A program made the translations under genes and the position numbers. From Pseudovibrio exalbescens DSM 16456 (GTDB lineage: Bacteria > Pseudomonadota > Alphaproteobacteria > Rhizobiales > Stappiaceae), in NCBI RefSeq assembly GCF_000422785.1, contig NZ_AUGS01000005.1:310001-374000 (forward strand): a stretch of DNA of 64,000 nucleotides, given 5' to 3'. The first letter of the stretch is position 1; every line of letters starts with the position of its first letter. Below, one piece after another: positions 28,424 to 37,830 of this stretch. The notes beneath the pieces were generated by a model. The model did no database searches. It was not told the origin of the DNA and was given only the letters and a program-made list of their open reading frames with translations.

Positions 28424-28862
28424 TAAGTCAGCCCTTTATTTCATTAGCAGATAGCATTACGCTTCCGGAAATATAATAGGCGTTCATATAAGTTCAATCT
28501 CGGAAAAGTTCACGTGACGGTCAAAACCGGGACGCCAAGTGAAACACAAGGTTCCGTTTGGGGCATCCGAGTATTAGTTCGCAGATAGGTCTAATTGTTC
28601 CACAAACTTACCCTGTTCTATCCACCAATAGCTCAGGTGTAGAATGTGCTAGTCCTGTTATCACTACTCCATGAAACCTACTGGATCTTGTGTGACTTTG
28701 CAGAAAATGAACAAAACTTCAGGGGATCATTTAGGGTTTTTTAATTTTTCGTCTGGAGCGACCGTAGCTGGATGATATCCTCGACAGCGAGGAATCAATC
28801 AAGATCGCATTCCCTGTACGGTCTGATTGATCTTGATGCGGCAACGACTACGGGGCATTAAC
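28424..28862. other. 439-base gap with leader hairpin ahead of the cold-shock gene
   Basis: This interval separates divergent gloA and the cold-shock gene and must hold both promoters, none of which I can fix. ATCAAGATC at 28798-28806 pairs with GATCTTGAT at 28829-28837, a 9-bp stem ending 25 bases before the cold-shock ATG. Structured leaders are usual for cold-shock genes. No gene or RNA is otherwise evident. Confidence 0.45.
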
Positions 28863-29444
28863 ATGACTATTAAAACGACACCTGCACCAGGTATCGTTGA
28901 AGATGTAAATGACGACGTCGCACTGGATGTTCTGCAGATCGGCGGAACAATCAAGTGGTTCGATGTTGGCAAAGGCTTCGGATTCATAAAACCAGATAAT
29001 GACTTGCCGGATGTACTGTTGCATGTGACATGCTTGCGTCGGGACGGATATCAGACAGCTTATGAAGGGGCTCGAGTTGTCTGCGAAGTTCTGAATCGAC
29101 CACGCGGCTTGCAGGCGATGCGTATTCTGTCCATGGACGAGAGTACGGCAGTTCATCCGTCACAGTTGCCACCGTCGCGCACCCATGTGCAGGTGGTGCC
29201 GGAAGGCGGGTTTGTTGATGCGGAAGTCAAGTGGTTCAACCGGGTCAAGGGCTTTGGTTTTTTGACCCGCGGCGAAGGCACGGAAGACATCTTCATCCAT
29301 ATGGAAACCTTGCGCCGGTACGGCATAACCGAACTGCGCCCAGGACAGAAAGTTCAGGTGCGATTTGGCTCAGGGCCAAAGGGCAAGATGGCCGCGGAGG
29401 TGCGTCCTGTTGGAGCGGGCACTCACATCCCGGCCTCGCATTAA
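28863..29444 (+). CDS. Two-domain cold-shock protein
   Basis: The 193-residue protein carries two cold-shock (OB) domains. The first begins GGTIKWFDVGKGFGFIKPD near residue 27 with RNP2-like VLLHVTCL; the second begins AEVKWFNRVKGFGFLTRG near 120 with DIFIHMETL. A linker of about 40 residues joins them. Such tandem proteins bind single-stranded RNA or DNA and are common in Hyphomicrobiales. ATG 28863 is preferred to an upstream ATG at 28827, which lies inside the leader hairpin. Confidence 0.92.
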   Translation: MTIKTTPAPGIVEDVNDDVALDVLQIGGTIKWFDVGKGFGFIKPDNDLPDVLLHVTCLRRDGYQTAYEGARVVCEVLNRPRGLQAMRILSMDESTAVHPSQLPPSRTHVQVVPEGGFVDAEVKWFNRVKGFGFLTRGEGTEDIFIHMETLRRYGITELRPGQKVQVRFGSGPKGKMAAEVRPVGAGTHIPASH

Positions 29445-29511
29445 AGCTGGTGGTGCGCATCAAGGCTGGTGCGCTACCGGCGTCCAGAGGCTAATAGCGA
29501 CCGTCAGTGCT

Positions 29512-30024
29512 TTGCGCGGAATATCGAGCGACTTGTTTGGGCTACGAGCGGAAAAACAGGCAAGCCTGACGGCACTATTGGCATGTTTTGCATTCGCGGT
29601 TTGCCTTGCAGGTGGTTTGAATTCCGCGATCGCAGAAAATCTGCCAACCGGAACCATTGGTGTGAAAACAGACCGGGGGCATTTCGAGTTCTCCGTGGAG
29701 ATCGCATCCACGCCCGAAGCGCGGGCTCAGGGTTTAATGAACCGCCCCTCGCTGCCGAAAAACCATGGCATGTTGTTCGTCTTCGAACGCAGCGAAGATC
29801 AGTATTTTTGGATGAAAAATACACCATTGCCGTTGGATATCATTTTCTTGCAAGAGACGGGTACGGTGCGCCATATCCATCATCACGCCACGCCTTTTTC
29901 TGAAAAAGTCATCTACTCGCGCGGTCCAGCTCGATATGTACTGGAATTTGAAGCGGGTACCGCTCATCGAATTGGCTTGAGTGTTGGTGATCAAGTTGAT
30001 CTAGGAGACGCAACGTCAAAGTAG
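29512..30024 (+). CDS. Exported DUF192 protein
   Basis: DUF192 proteins are small secreted beta-rich proteins of unknown biochemical role. The core is clear: ASTPEARAQGLMNRPSL, GMLFVFERSEDQYFWMKNT, PLDIIFL and YVLEFEAGTAHRIGL. A hydrophobic export signal (LTALLACFAFAVCLAGG) precedes it. No in-frame ATG lies close to the signal; TTG at 29512 or 29533 is likely, and the ATG at 29365 would overlap the cold-shock gene by 80 bases. The start is therefore uncertain. Confidence 0.8.
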   Translation: MRGISSDLFGLRAEKQASLTALLACFAFAVCLAGGLNSAIAENLPTGTIGVKTDRGHFEFSVEIASTPEARAQGLMNRPSLPKNHGMLFVFERSEDQYFWMKNTPLPLDIIFLQETGTVRHIHHHATPFSEKVIYSRGPARYVLEFEAGTAHRIGLSVGDQVDLGDATSK

Positions 30025-30108
30025 GTGCGCCTGCGTTTCAGATGCCGGGAAGGGGCATCAATCCTTGACAAGATGATCCTTGCGAGGCTTATTCAAATGC
30101 TGGGAAAC

Positions 30109-30131
30109 CGAGGCCTTCTGCGAAGGCCTCG
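30109..30131. terminator. Hairpin between DUF192 and galE
   Basis: CGAGGCCTTC (30109-30118) and GAAGGCCTCG (30122-30131) form a perfect 10-bp stem with a 3-base loop between convergent genes. T-tracts are weak on both sides (GTTTCCC on the minus strand). Confidence 0.65.
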
Positions 30132-30157
30132 ATGGAGATTGCGTTGCCAATTGGCCG

Positions 30158-31150
30158 TTATCTCGGGCTGTTGCGCTTTGACAAGTTTTTTTCCCAGTTC
30201 AAAGCATGTTCAACGATCAAATCGAGCTGATTGTACTGCGGCTTCCAATCTATCTCGGTGAGTATCTTAGCGTTCTGAGCTACAACTTTCGGACTGTCAC
30301 CTGCGCGGCGTGGTTCTTCCCTTACTTCAAAATCCACCTTTGAAACTGCTTTGACGGCCTCAATGACTTGTCTTACGGAATACCCTTCTCCGTAACCACA
30401 GTTCATCACCACACTCGTTCCATCTTCGCGCAGGCGATTGAGTGCCAGATAGTGCGCGGAAACCAAGTCGCTGACATGGATATAGTCACGCACGCCCGTG
30501 CCGTCCGGCGTATCAAAATCTGTACCAAAAACGCCTAGATGACCACGCTTGCCCAAAGCGGCTTCGCAAGCCACCTTGATGAGATGGGTTGCGTTTTTGG
30601 TGGATTGTCCGGTCCGCCCTTTGGGGTCAGCCCCGGCCACATTGAAATAGCGCAGCGCGGTATATCGGAAATCATGGGCCGCAGCGACATCATTCAACAT
30701 GAGCTCCGTCATGAGTTTGGACGTACCGTAGGGCGACAGCGGCTTTAAAGGCGCGTCTTCGGCCACAGGCACGGTCTCCGGATCGCCGTATACTGCGGCA
30801 GTAGACGAAAAGATGAATTTGTCCACGCCGTGTCGCACGCAGGCCTCAATAAGCTCGCGAGAGTTCGCCGTATTGTTCTTGTAGTACTTGAGCGGGTCGG
30901 ACACAGACTCGGGTACGATTATTGAGCCAGCAAAATGGATCACGCCCTCTATGTCATGGGCTTTCATCAATTCATCCAGCACCGCGCGATCGCCCACATC
31001 TCCCTTGACCAGCCGTACATCACCAGGCAATGCCCACTCGAACCCGGTGGAAAGATTGTCCAGGACAATGACGTCTTCTCCTGCGTCTTTGAGGAGCCAC
31101 GTCATGTGACTGCCGATGTAGCCGGCTCCGCCGGTGACAAGAATGGGCAT
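30158..31150 (-). CDS. galE: UDP-glucose 4-epimerase
   Basis: GalE interconverts UDP-glucose and UDP-galactose for surface glycans and galactose use. This 330-residue short-chain dehydrogenase shows the NAD-binding motif VTGGAGYIGSHM, catalytic YGTSK (Tyr/Lys) preceded by FSSTAAVYG, and LRYFNVAGADPKGRTGQ. It stands alone, 99 bases from the marC-like gene on the same strand. Confidence 0.93.
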   Translation of the reverse strand: MPILVTGGAGYIGSHMTWLLKDAGEDVIVLDNLSTGFEWALPGDVRLVKGDVGDRAVLDELMKAHDIEGVIHFAGSIIVPESVSDPLKYYKNNTANSRELIEACVRHGVDKFIFSSTAAVYGDPETVPVAEDAPLKPLSPYGTSKLMTELMLNDVAAAHDFRYTALRYFNVAGADPKGRTGQSTKNATHLIKVACEAALGKRGHLGVFGTDFDTPDGTGVRDYIHVSDLVSAHYLALNRLREDGTSVVMNCGYGEGYSVRQVIEAVKAVSKVDFEVREEPRRAGDSPKVVAQNAKILTEIDWKPQYNQLDLIVEHALNWEKNLSKRNSPR

Positions 31151-31248
31151 GGGTTAATTCCTTGAATTGTTAGATTGCACAAGGTGCCGTGGGCACCTCA
31201 AATACGGAGATTTTTCAAACAGACAGAAGGTTGGTCAAGTATGGCCGC

Positions 31249-31878
31249 TTAGTGAACGGCAATAAGGTTAAAAATGCCATCAGCCACGAATTGAACCGAG
31301 AGGGCCGCCAACAGCACACCAAAAAGCCGTGTCAAAATGACTTGTACGGTTGCACCCATGTAGGCTTCGATCTTATCCGCCAGAATGAAAACGATGAACG
31401 TGATGATCAAAACAGCGATCATGACACCCAACAGCCCTACAAGACCATAAATGCCCGGCGCCTGCGGCGTCAGCAGGATCAAGGCGGAGATGGAGGCAGG
31501 ACCGGCGATCAACGGGATGGACAGCGGGAACACGGCGACATGAGATAGATCGTGATCATCTTCAATTGCCTTCTCGGCGCTCTCGGCTTTCCGTTTGGTT
31601 CTGTGTTCAAACACCATCTCAACGGCAATTATGAACAACAGGAGCCCCCCCGCGACCTTGAAGGCCGGTTGGGAGATACCCATGACGCTGAGAACAGATT
31701 GCCCCGCGGCGAAGAAAACGAGCAGCGTCGCGGTGGAAATGATAATGGTTTTGATAGCAATGCTGCGTCTTTGGGCCGTAGTCGCCCCAGCGGTTACGGC
31801 GAGGAACATGGGGGCCAGGCCGATGGGATCAATTGTGACGAACAGCATTGCGAAGGCATTGGTGAGATAATCCAGCAA
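31249..31878 (-). CDS. MarC-family integral membrane protein
   Basis: The 209-residue protein has six predicted membrane helices and the MarC/UPF0056 signatures FVTIDPIGLAPMFLAVT and FPLSIPLIAGPASISALIL. Transport substrates of the family are not established. A TTG at 31878 is the likely start: it gives LLDYLTNAFAMLF, the usual N-terminus, with GAGGAG seven bases upstream. The upstream extension is strongly polar and shows no homology that I recognise. Confidence 0.86.
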   Translation of the reverse strand: MLDYLTNAFAMLFVTIDPIGLAPMFLAVTAGATTAQRRSIAIKTIIISTATLLVFFAAGQSVLSVMGISQPAFKVAGGLLLFIIAVEMVFEHRTKRKAESAEKAIEDDHDLSHVAVFPLSIPLIAGPASISALILLTPQAPGIYGLVGLLGVMIAVLIITFIVFILADKIEAYMGATVQVILTRLFGVLLAALSVQFVADGIFNLIAVH

Positions 31879-32145
31879 GTGCTGTCTCCTCAGTGTTTTG
31901 TGATGGGGTCCAAGTAGTCTCAATTCGCTAGCAAATCCCCAAGAAACTCGCAATACAGAGCGCCGATTCTGCCTGTTTTGCTCCCTTCCTGAACCACGAA
32001 GAGACATTCTAAACGGTGGATAACGGTGTGAGGGAGAATTGTGCTGTGATCACTTGGCCTTACGGGCAAGCGTTGATTTGGAAATTCGACTTGAATCGGC
32101 TATAAACGAGCACAATTAACTCAACGAAATTAACGAGAATAATCC

Positions 32146-34902
32146 TTGGCAGATCAGGACAATAGCACACCGGAGGGTGGGCTCCCCAGCGATATCAAGC
32201 CCGTTTCCATTTCCGATGAAATGAAGCGCAGCTATCTCGACTACGCGATGAGTGTGATCGTGAGTCGAGCGCTGCCGGATGTACGAGATGGTCTGAAGCC
32301 GGTGCATCGCCGCATTTTGTATTCGATGCATGAAAATGGCTACGAGTGGAACAAGCCTTATCGCAAGTCCGCCCGTGTAGTCGGCGACGTCATGGGTAAA
32401 TACCACCCCCATGGCGACAGTGCGATCTATGACGCGCTTGTGCGCATGGCGCAGGACTTTTCCATGCGTCTGCCGCTGGTTGATGGACAGGGCAACTTCG
32501 GGTCGGTTGATGGCGATCCGGCTGCGGCAATGCGTTACACCGAGTGTCGTCTGGAAAAGGTGGCTCAAGCTCAACTGGCGGACATTGACAAAGACACTGT
32601 CAATTTTCAGGAAAACTACGATCAGTCCGAGACAGAGCCGGAAGTTCTGCCAGCGCGCTATCCAAACCTGCTTGTGAACGGAGCAGGCGGTATCGCGGTG
32701 GGTATGGCGACCAATATCCCGCCTCACAATCTTGGTGAGGTTGTTGACGGCGCCATTGCCTTGATTGATCGACCCGATATTACCTTACCTGAGCTGATGG
32801 AGATCATTCCGGGTCCGGATTTCCCGACCGGTGGCTTGATCCTTGGCCGCAGCGGTATTCGCAGCGCTTATGAAACCGGGCGTGGCTCCGTTGTCATGCG
32901 TGGCAAGGTGGATATCGAGGAAGGCCGTGGTGGCCGCGAAATGTTGGTGATCACGGAGATTCCGTATCAGGTCAACAAAGCCTCGATGATCGAAAAGATC
33001 GCGGAACTCGTTCGTGACAAGCGCATTGAAGGCATATCCGATATCCGGGATGAATCGGATCGGCAAGGCATGCGGGTTGTCATCGAGCTGAAAAAGGATG
33101 CTGTTGCTGACGTTATTCTGAACCAGCTCTACCGGTTTTCTCAGCTTCAACAGTCATTCGGCTGTAACATGGTTGCCCTGAACGGTGGCCGTCCGGAACA
33201 ACTCAACCTTCAAGACATGTTGAAGGCATTCCTGTGGTTCCGGGAAGATGTCGTCAACCGGCGTACTCGCTATCTTCTTGCCAAGGCGCGTGATCGCGCG
33301 CATGTTTTGGTTGGTCTGGCGATTGCAACCGCCAACATTGATGAGGTTATTCACCTCATTCGAACCGCACCGGATCCTGCAACAGCGCGGGCTCAATTGA
33401 TGGAGCGCGATTGGCCTGCCAAGGACGTGACACCGTTGATCCAGCTGATCGATGATCCGCGGCACCGCGTTCAGGAAGACGGGACCTACAAACTGTCCGA
33501 GGAACAGGCGCGCGCCATCCTGGATTTGCGTTTGCAGCGCTTGACCGCCATCGGCCGTGATGAGATTGGCGACGAACTCGACGGTCTGGGTGAAGAAATC
33601 AAGGATTACCTGGATATTCTGCGATCACGTGCCCGGGTACAGGAGATCATCCGTACGGAGCTGGAAGAGGTAAAGCGGGACTTCGCCACGCCACGCCGCA
33701 CTGAAATCACCGAGGGCGGTGGCGATCTGGACGATGAGGACCTGATTGCGCGCGAAGACATGGTGGTAACCGTAAGTCACAGCGGTTACATCAAGCGCGT
33801 ACCTTTGGATACTTATCGTGCACAGCGGCGCGGTGGCAAGGGCCGGTCGGGCATGCAGACCAAAGACGAGGATTTCGTCACGCGGCTGTTTGTTGCCAAT
33901 ACTCACACACCGGTGTTGTTCTTCTCTTCCCGTGGCATTGCCTACAAGCTCAAGGTTTGGCGCTTGCCACTTTCCAGCCCGCAGGCGCGTGGCAAGGCAT
34001 TGATCAATTTGTTGCCGTTGGAGCAAGGCGAGTACATCACCAGCATCCTGCCATTGCCGGAGGATGAGGAAAGCTGGGGCGAACTGGATGTGATGTTCGC
34101 AACAACGCGCGGCACGGTACGCCGGAACAAGCTCTCGGACTTCGTACAGATCAACAAAAATGGCAAGATCGCCATGAAGCTGGACGAGGGCGACGGCATT
34201 GTGAATGTCACGACCTGTACAGAGCAGGATGATGTACTGCTCACCACCGCAGCTGGTCAGTGTATTCGCTTCCCGACAACCGATGTGCGCGTGTTTACCG
34301 GACGTAACTCCGTTGGTGTTCGCGGAATTGCGCTGGGTGAGGATGATCGGGTGATTTCCATGACCATCCTGCGTCACTTCGACTGTGATTCCGAGGAGCG
34401 TGCTGCCTACCTCAAGCTGTCTCGCCAGATGCGGGGTGAAGCTGAGGAGGGAGACGAGAATGGCTATGATACCACGGCAGGTATCAGTCAGGAGCGTTAC
34501 ATCGAGATGAGTGCCGCTGAGCAGATCATTCTGACAGTGTCCGAGCGTGGGTATGGCAAGCGAACTTCGTCGTTTGAATACCGCACAACGGGACGTGGTG
34601 GTAAAGGCATCGCGGCAATGGCCGTCAATCAGCGCAATGGCCAGTTGGTTGGATCGTTCCAAAGTGAAGAGGGCGATGAAATCATGCTGGTAACCAATGG
34701 TGGTCAGCTCATCCGGTGTCCGGTCGCAGGAATTCGGCTGGCTGGGCGTTCCACTCAGGGTGTTATTGTCTTCAAGACATCCGCTGACGAAAAAGTGGTG
34801 GCCGTGGAACGGATCAGTGAAGTGGAAGGCAACGGCGACGACGATCTGCCCGGCGCTGTTGAGGGTGATGCACCGGATGGTCCCGATGGGGGGGGCTCCT
34901 GA
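32146..34902 (+). CDS. gyrA: DNA gyrase subunit A
   Basis: GyrA is the DNA-cleaving subunit of gyrase. Catalytic Tyr131 lies in AAMRYTE, and the quinolone-resistance-determining segment reads [10 protein letters not shown] with Ser92 and Asp96, the susceptible-type residues at E. coli positions 83 and 87. The C-terminal pinwheel carries the GyrA box QRRGGKG. The 918-residue protein has an insertion rich in Glu/Gly near residue 770 and an acidic tail. The start is TTG 32146; no ATG gives the conserved N-terminus. Confidence 0.97.
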   Translation: MADQDNSTPEGGLPSDIKPVSISDEMKRSYLDYAMSVIVSRALPDVRDGLKPVHRRILYSMHENGYEWNKPYRKSARVVGDVMGKYHPHGDSAIYDALVRMAQDFSMRLPLVDGQGNFGSVDGDPAAAMRYTECRLEKVAQAQLADIDKDTVNFQENYDQSETEPEVLPARYPNLLVNGAGGIAVGMATNIPPHNLGEVVDGAIALIDRPDITLPELMEIIPGPDFPTGGLILGRSGIRSAYETGRGSVVMRGKVDIEEGRGGREMLVITEIPYQVNKASMIEKIAELVRDKRIEGISDIRDESDRQGMRVVIELKKDAVADVILNQLYRFSQLQQSFGCNMVALNGGRPEQLNLQDMLKAFLWFREDVVNRRTRYLLAKARDRAHVLVGLAIATANIDEVIHLIRTAPDPATARAQLMERDWPAKDVTPLIQLIDDPRHRVQEDGTYKLSEEQARAILDLRLQRLTAIGRDEIGDELDGLGEEIKDYLDILRSRARVQEIIRTELEEVKRDFATPRRTEITEGGGDLDDEDLIAREDMVVTVSHSGYIKRVPLDTYRAQRRGGKGRSGMQTKDEDFVTRLFVANTHTPVLFFSSRGIAYKLKVWRLPLSSPQARGKALINLLPLEQGEYITSILPLPEDEESWGELDVMFATTRGTVRRNKLSDFVQINKNGKIAMKLDEGDGIVNVTTCTEQDDVLLTTAAGQCIRFPTTDVRVFTGRNSVGVRGIALGEDDRVISMTILRHFDCDSEERAAYLKLSRQMRGEAEEGDENGYDTTAGISQERYIEMSAAEQIILTVSERGYGKRTSSFEYRTTGRGGKGIAAMAVNQRNGQLVGSFQSEEGDEIMLVTNGGQLIRCPVAGIRLAGRSTQGVIVFKTSADEKVVAVERISEVEGNGDDDLPGAVEGDAPDGPDGGGS

Positions 34903-34971
34903 AACGGACCCGCCTGCCTCGGGGGGAGAGGACTCCTGAGTGCCACCTGATTACATGAAGAGGAATGGAGG

Positions 34972-34996
34972 ACGGGGCCTTCTGGCCCCGTTTTTA
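34972..34996 (+). terminator. Rho-independent terminator of gyrA
   Basis: ACGGGGCC (34972-34979) and GGCCCCGT (34984-34991) form a perfect 8-bp stem with loop TTCT followed by five T residues. The stop codon of the minus-strand gene lies within the T-tract. Confidence 0.9.
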
Positions 34997-35293
34997 TGTT
35001 TGGCGCTGATGCTGAATCAGGATCGACAGGCGGCGCTCTTCATCGCGAAGCTCGACGACATATGAATCACGGGTGTTGGTATCCAGAGGGGCCGTCGCAC
35101 GGTCTTGTTTCGTTGCAAGGGCTACAACTGGCGCGACTGTAGGTTGAGCGGAAAGGGGTGCTTTTGACGGCAAAGACAGATCGGCTGCTTGTGCGCTTGC
35201 AGCAAAGCTGAGTGCTGCGCCTGTGGCACAGACTGCTCGGTTGAATGCGCGGCAATGACGTAAGGAGGGAGGATGTGAACGTTCAGTGATCAT
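34994..35293 (-). CDS. Small predicted secreted protein of unknown function
   Basis: The 99-residue reading frame starts with a plausible signal peptide (FNRAVCATGAALSFAASAQAADL, cleavage after AQA). The mature part of about 60 residues is polar and ends with a short charged helix (ELRDEERRLSILIQHQ). GGGGAC lies about 8 bases before the ATG. I recognise no family. It converges on gyrA and ends inside the gyrA terminator. Confidence 0.45.
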   Translation of the reverse strand: MITERSHPPSLRHCRAFNRAVCATGAALSFAASAQAADLSLPSKAPLSAQPTVAPVVALATKQDRATAPLDTNTRDSYVVELRDEERRLSILIQHQRQT

Positions 35294-35491
35294 GGCTTGC
35301 GTCCCCGTTTTTTAGCCGTTCTGGGCGGTTTCCGCCTCACTGGTTTTATCCCCATATCCTAGACCGCATTTTCCCTTAGAAACTGCGCAAATATGCGATG
35401 CTATCGGATCAGCTTGGATTTGTGTTGCTTGCAGAGCACACATTTATGGTGGAAAACCGTTTGCGGGAATGAGCGTTGTGCAAAAAGGGGA

Positions 35492-35511
35492 GCGAGGCCC
35501 GAAGGCCTCGC
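35492..35511 (-). terminator. Orphan terminator-like hairpin
   Basis: On the minus strand GCGAGGCC-TTCG-GGCCTCGC is a perfect 8-bp stem capped by a stable UUCG tetraloop, followed by TCCCCTTTTT. No annotated minus-strand gene ends here, so it may close an unrecognised small transcript starting near 35600. Confidence 0.5.
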
Positions 35512-35842
35512 CAGACAAATAGAGTTTAGGAGGTTGGGACTTCACTGAAAGCGAAGTTATCTCTTAAACAGGTCCGATGGGTTCGGACACTAGCTGTCGA
35601 TGAAGCGCCAGGAATGAATGCTCAACATCAACGTCACAGTCGTTTGTGAGGGCGCCTTGACGTGTATTGGGGGGCTCCAATTATCACGCCGCCTCACGAG
35701 CTGGCTTCGAGGGATCTTCAAGAGACTAGGGGCAGCTCTAAAAGATCGGGATGCGTTTGCCGCGCCTATGATAAACAGGGGCTTATCGGACCGGCACCTC
35801 TCAGCTTGCAGTGTTGACTATATACAACAGGCAAGAGTTTGC

Positions 35843-35858
35843 TGTGACAACCGTCACA
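35843..35858. promoter_or_regulatory. CRP/FNR-family-type operator upstream of coaD
   Basis: TGTGACAACCGTCACA is a perfect palindrome and matches the CRP consensus TGTGA-N6-TCACA at every consensus position. It lies 130 bases upstream of coaD. Which CRP-family regulator binds, and which transcript it controls, cannot be told from the sequence. Confidence 0.5.
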
Positions 35859-35987
35859 AATAGGGGCTTTGGTGAAAAACACCATGCGCACAATTTCCGG
35901 TTGGCTTACCCGTTGTTATTTCCAGTGATTGATTGATATGTTCCAGCGAACGGTTCCAGTGGCCCTTTAAGAATTAAGGCGTTATCA

Positions 35988-36488
35988 ATGAAACGTATTG
36001 CTCTTTACCCCGGCTCTTTCGATCCCATGACATTTGGTCATCTGGATATTCTTGAGCAATCCCTCAGTCTTGCCGATGAAGTTGTGGTAGCAATTGGCGT
36101 CCATCCGGGAAAGACACCCTTGTTCAGCTTCGACGAACGCGTCGAGATGATAGAAGAAGCGTGCCTTGAAGCATTTGGGGCTGATGAAGCCGACCGGATT
36201 CGGTGCATTTCGTTTACCGGGCTTGTGATCGAAACCGCACGAGAAGAGGGGGCCAAGATTCTGGTTCGCGGCCTGCGGGATTCGACTGACCTGAACTACG
36301 AAATGCAAATGGCGGGTATGAATGGAACGCTGGCCCCGGAAGTGAAAACAGTCTTTTTGCCAAGCTCCCCGCCAATGCGACCAATCACAGCCACATTGGT
36401 GCGCCAGATTGCCAAAATGAATGGGAACTATGCGCCCTTCGTTCCCCAATGTGTTGTTAAGCGGCTCAAAGACCGCGTGGCCTCGTAA
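35988..36488 (+). CDS. coaD: Phosphopantetheine adenylyltransferase
   Basis: CoaD makes dephospho-CoA from 4'-phosphopantetheine and ATP in coenzyme A synthesis. The nucleotidyltransferase motif [16 protein letters not shown] (TxGH type) opens the protein; [21 protein letters not shown] and [11 protein letters not shown] (usual ISSTxVRE) follow. At 166 residues it is full length. AAGG precedes the ATG. Two cyclophilin genes follow on the same strand. Confidence 0.95.
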   Translation: MKRIALYPGSFDPMTFGHLDILEQSLSLADEVVVAIGVHPGKTPLFSFDERVEMIEEACLEAFGADEADRIRCISFTGLVIETAREEGAKILVRGLRDSTDLNYEMQMAGMNGTLAPEVKTVFLPSSPPMRPITATLVRQIAKMNGNYAPFVPQCVVKRLKDRVAS

Positions 36489-36529
36489 TCTCACCCCTGA
36501 TAATCCAACAGAAAGCAAAGGTAATTCTG

Positions 36530-37066
36530 ATGGTAGCTCGTTTTTTTGCAGTTCTGGCCGTGGTTCTTTCCGGCCTTTTGGCTGCGACTTCCGCACAGGC
36601 TCAAGATCTTGAAAATACACTTTACCTGGACCTTAAGGATGGTCGTGTCGAGATCCAGCTGCGCCCGGATCTGGCTCCAAACCATGTGGAGAGGATCAAG
36701 CAACTGACACGCGACGGATTCTATGATGGCATCGTCTTTCACCGCGTCATTGATGGTTTCATGGCTCAAACCGGTGATCCGACCGGCACAGGCCGCGGCG
36801 GGTCGGACCTACCGGACTTAAAGGCAGAATTCAGCGAGGAGCCGTTCAAGCGCGGTACTCTGGGCATGGCCCGTTCAGCCAATCCGGACAGTGCCAATTC
36901 TCAGTTCTTCATCATGTTTGACGACGGACCATGGCTTAACGGGCAATATACTGTGTTTGGTGAGGTTGTCTCCGGAATGGAATATGTAGACAATATCAAA
37001 CGTGGTGAGCCTGTCCAAAACCCGGATAAAATCGTAGGTATGCAGGTTGCGGCCGACGCCCAATAA
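36530..37066 (+). CDS. Periplasmic peptidyl-prolyl cis-trans isomerase (cyclophilin)
   Basis: This cyclophilin catalyses proline isomerisation during folding of exported proteins. A signal peptide (FFAVLAVVLSGLLAATSAQA) precedes a compact cyclophilin domain with GIVFHRVIDGFMAQTGDPTG, LGMARSANPDSANSQFFIM and WLNGQYTVFGEVVSGM. The 178-residue length suits PpiA-type enzymes. AAAGG precedes the ATG. The next gene is a close relative without a signal peptide. Confidence 0.94.
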   Translation: MVARFFAVLAVVLSGLLAATSAQAQDLENTLYLDLKDGRVEIQLRPDLAPNHVERIKQLTRDGFYDGIVFHRVIDGFMAQTGDPTGTGRGGSDLPDLKAEFSEEPFKRGTLGMARSANPDSANSQFFIMFDDGPWLNGQYTVFGEVVSGMEYVDNIKRGEPVQNPDKIVGMQVAADAQ

Positions 37067-37115
37067 AGGGTAAGTGGTGCACCATCTTAAAACCTCGAAG
37101 CGCAAGGAATAGCTC

Positions 37116-37589
37116 GTGGCAGAAATCCAAGATCCAGAAAACACCCTGATCATTGAAACCACTCAGGGAAACGTTGTCGTCGAAATGCGCCCGGACCTGG
37201 CGCCAACACATGTTGCCCGCATCAAGGAGTTGGTGCGTGATGGCTTCTACGACGGCATCGTGTTCCACCGCGTGATTGACGGCTTCATGGCGCAGACTGG
37301 CGACCCCAACGGAACTGGCACGGGTGGTTCAGGCCAGAAGCTGAAGGCCGAGTTCAGCAACGAAAAGCACGTACGGGGCACATGTTCCATGGCACGCGCC
37401 ATGGATCCGAACTCTGCTGACAGCCAGTTTTTCATCTGCTTCGAGGACGCACCCTGGCTGGACGGTCAATACACCGTTTGGGGTCAGGTCGTTGAGGGCA
37501 TGGAAAACGTCGACAAGATCAAGCGCGGCGAACCTGTTCAAAATCCTGACAAGATGGTTTCGGTCAAGGTCGTCGCCGACGCGGCTTGA
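37116..37589 (+). CDS. Cytoplasmic peptidyl-prolyl cis-trans isomerase (cyclophilin)
   Basis: The 157-residue PpiB-type cyclophilin has no signal peptide. It keeps GIVFHRVIDGFMAQTGDPNGTG, CSMARAMDPNSADSQFFICF and WLDGQYTVWGQVVEGM. Its start is GTG 37116, with AAGGAA 7 bases upstream. It is very similar to the gene before it across the whole catalytic domain, so the pair looks like a tandem duplication in which one copy gained or lost export. Confidence 0.94.
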   Translation: MAEIQDPENTLIIETTQGNVVVEMRPDLAPTHVARIKELVRDGFYDGIVFHRVIDGFMAQTGDPNGTGTGGSGQKLKAEFSNEKHVRGTCSMARAMDPNSADSQFFICFEDAPWLDGQYTVWGQVVEGMENVDKIKRGEPVQNPDKMVSVKVVADAA

Positions 37590-37614
37590 TTTTCTGCCTT
37601 TTCAGAACGTGATG

Positions 37615-37649
37615 AACGGCGGCCTTCCATGCGAGGGCCGCCGTTTTTG
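37615..37649 (+). terminator. Rho-independent terminator after the cyclophilin pair
   Basis: AACGGCGGCCTTC (37615-37627) and GAGGGCCGCCGTT (37633-37645) form a 13-bp stem with one G-U pair and loop CATGC, followed by a five-T tract. Confidence 0.92.
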
Positions 37650-37830
37650 TGTCATCGCAAACCGGTTATTGTTGACCATGGGCTTGATATCGCGCTAAAC
37701 CGCTGACCGTTCTTGAGGTTGCGAGTTGGTGACAGCGGCTTGCCCTTGAAGAGATTCTCGTAAAACAGAGGAAGAGAGACGCATCCGGCGCCCACGCAGG
37801 TGGCGGAGACGGTCCTTATCAAGGCGATAT

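Larger units (their letters stand above)
35294..35987. other. 694-base gap with several signals and no convincing gene
   Basis: Between the small secreted protein and coaD I see a minus-strand terminator-like hairpin at 35492-35511, a short CTTC/GAAG hairpin near 35540-35557 with AACCTCCTAAA beside it on the minus strand, and a CRP-type palindrome at 35843-35858. An 81-codon plus-strand frame at 35618-35863 has a good ribosome-binding site but an unremarkable protein. Confidence 0.4.

Noticed and set aside
35526-35620. Small minus-strand peptide frame ending just before the orphan terminator
   Set aside because: No ATG, GTG or TTG with a ribosome-binding site opens the frame, so I leave it as possible RNA only.
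35618-35863. 81-codon plus-strand frame before coaD with AGGA ahead of its ATG
   Set aside because: No recognisable domain, composition unlike its neighbours, and it runs through the CRP-type palindrome; a good Shine-Dalgarno sequence alone does not support a gene.
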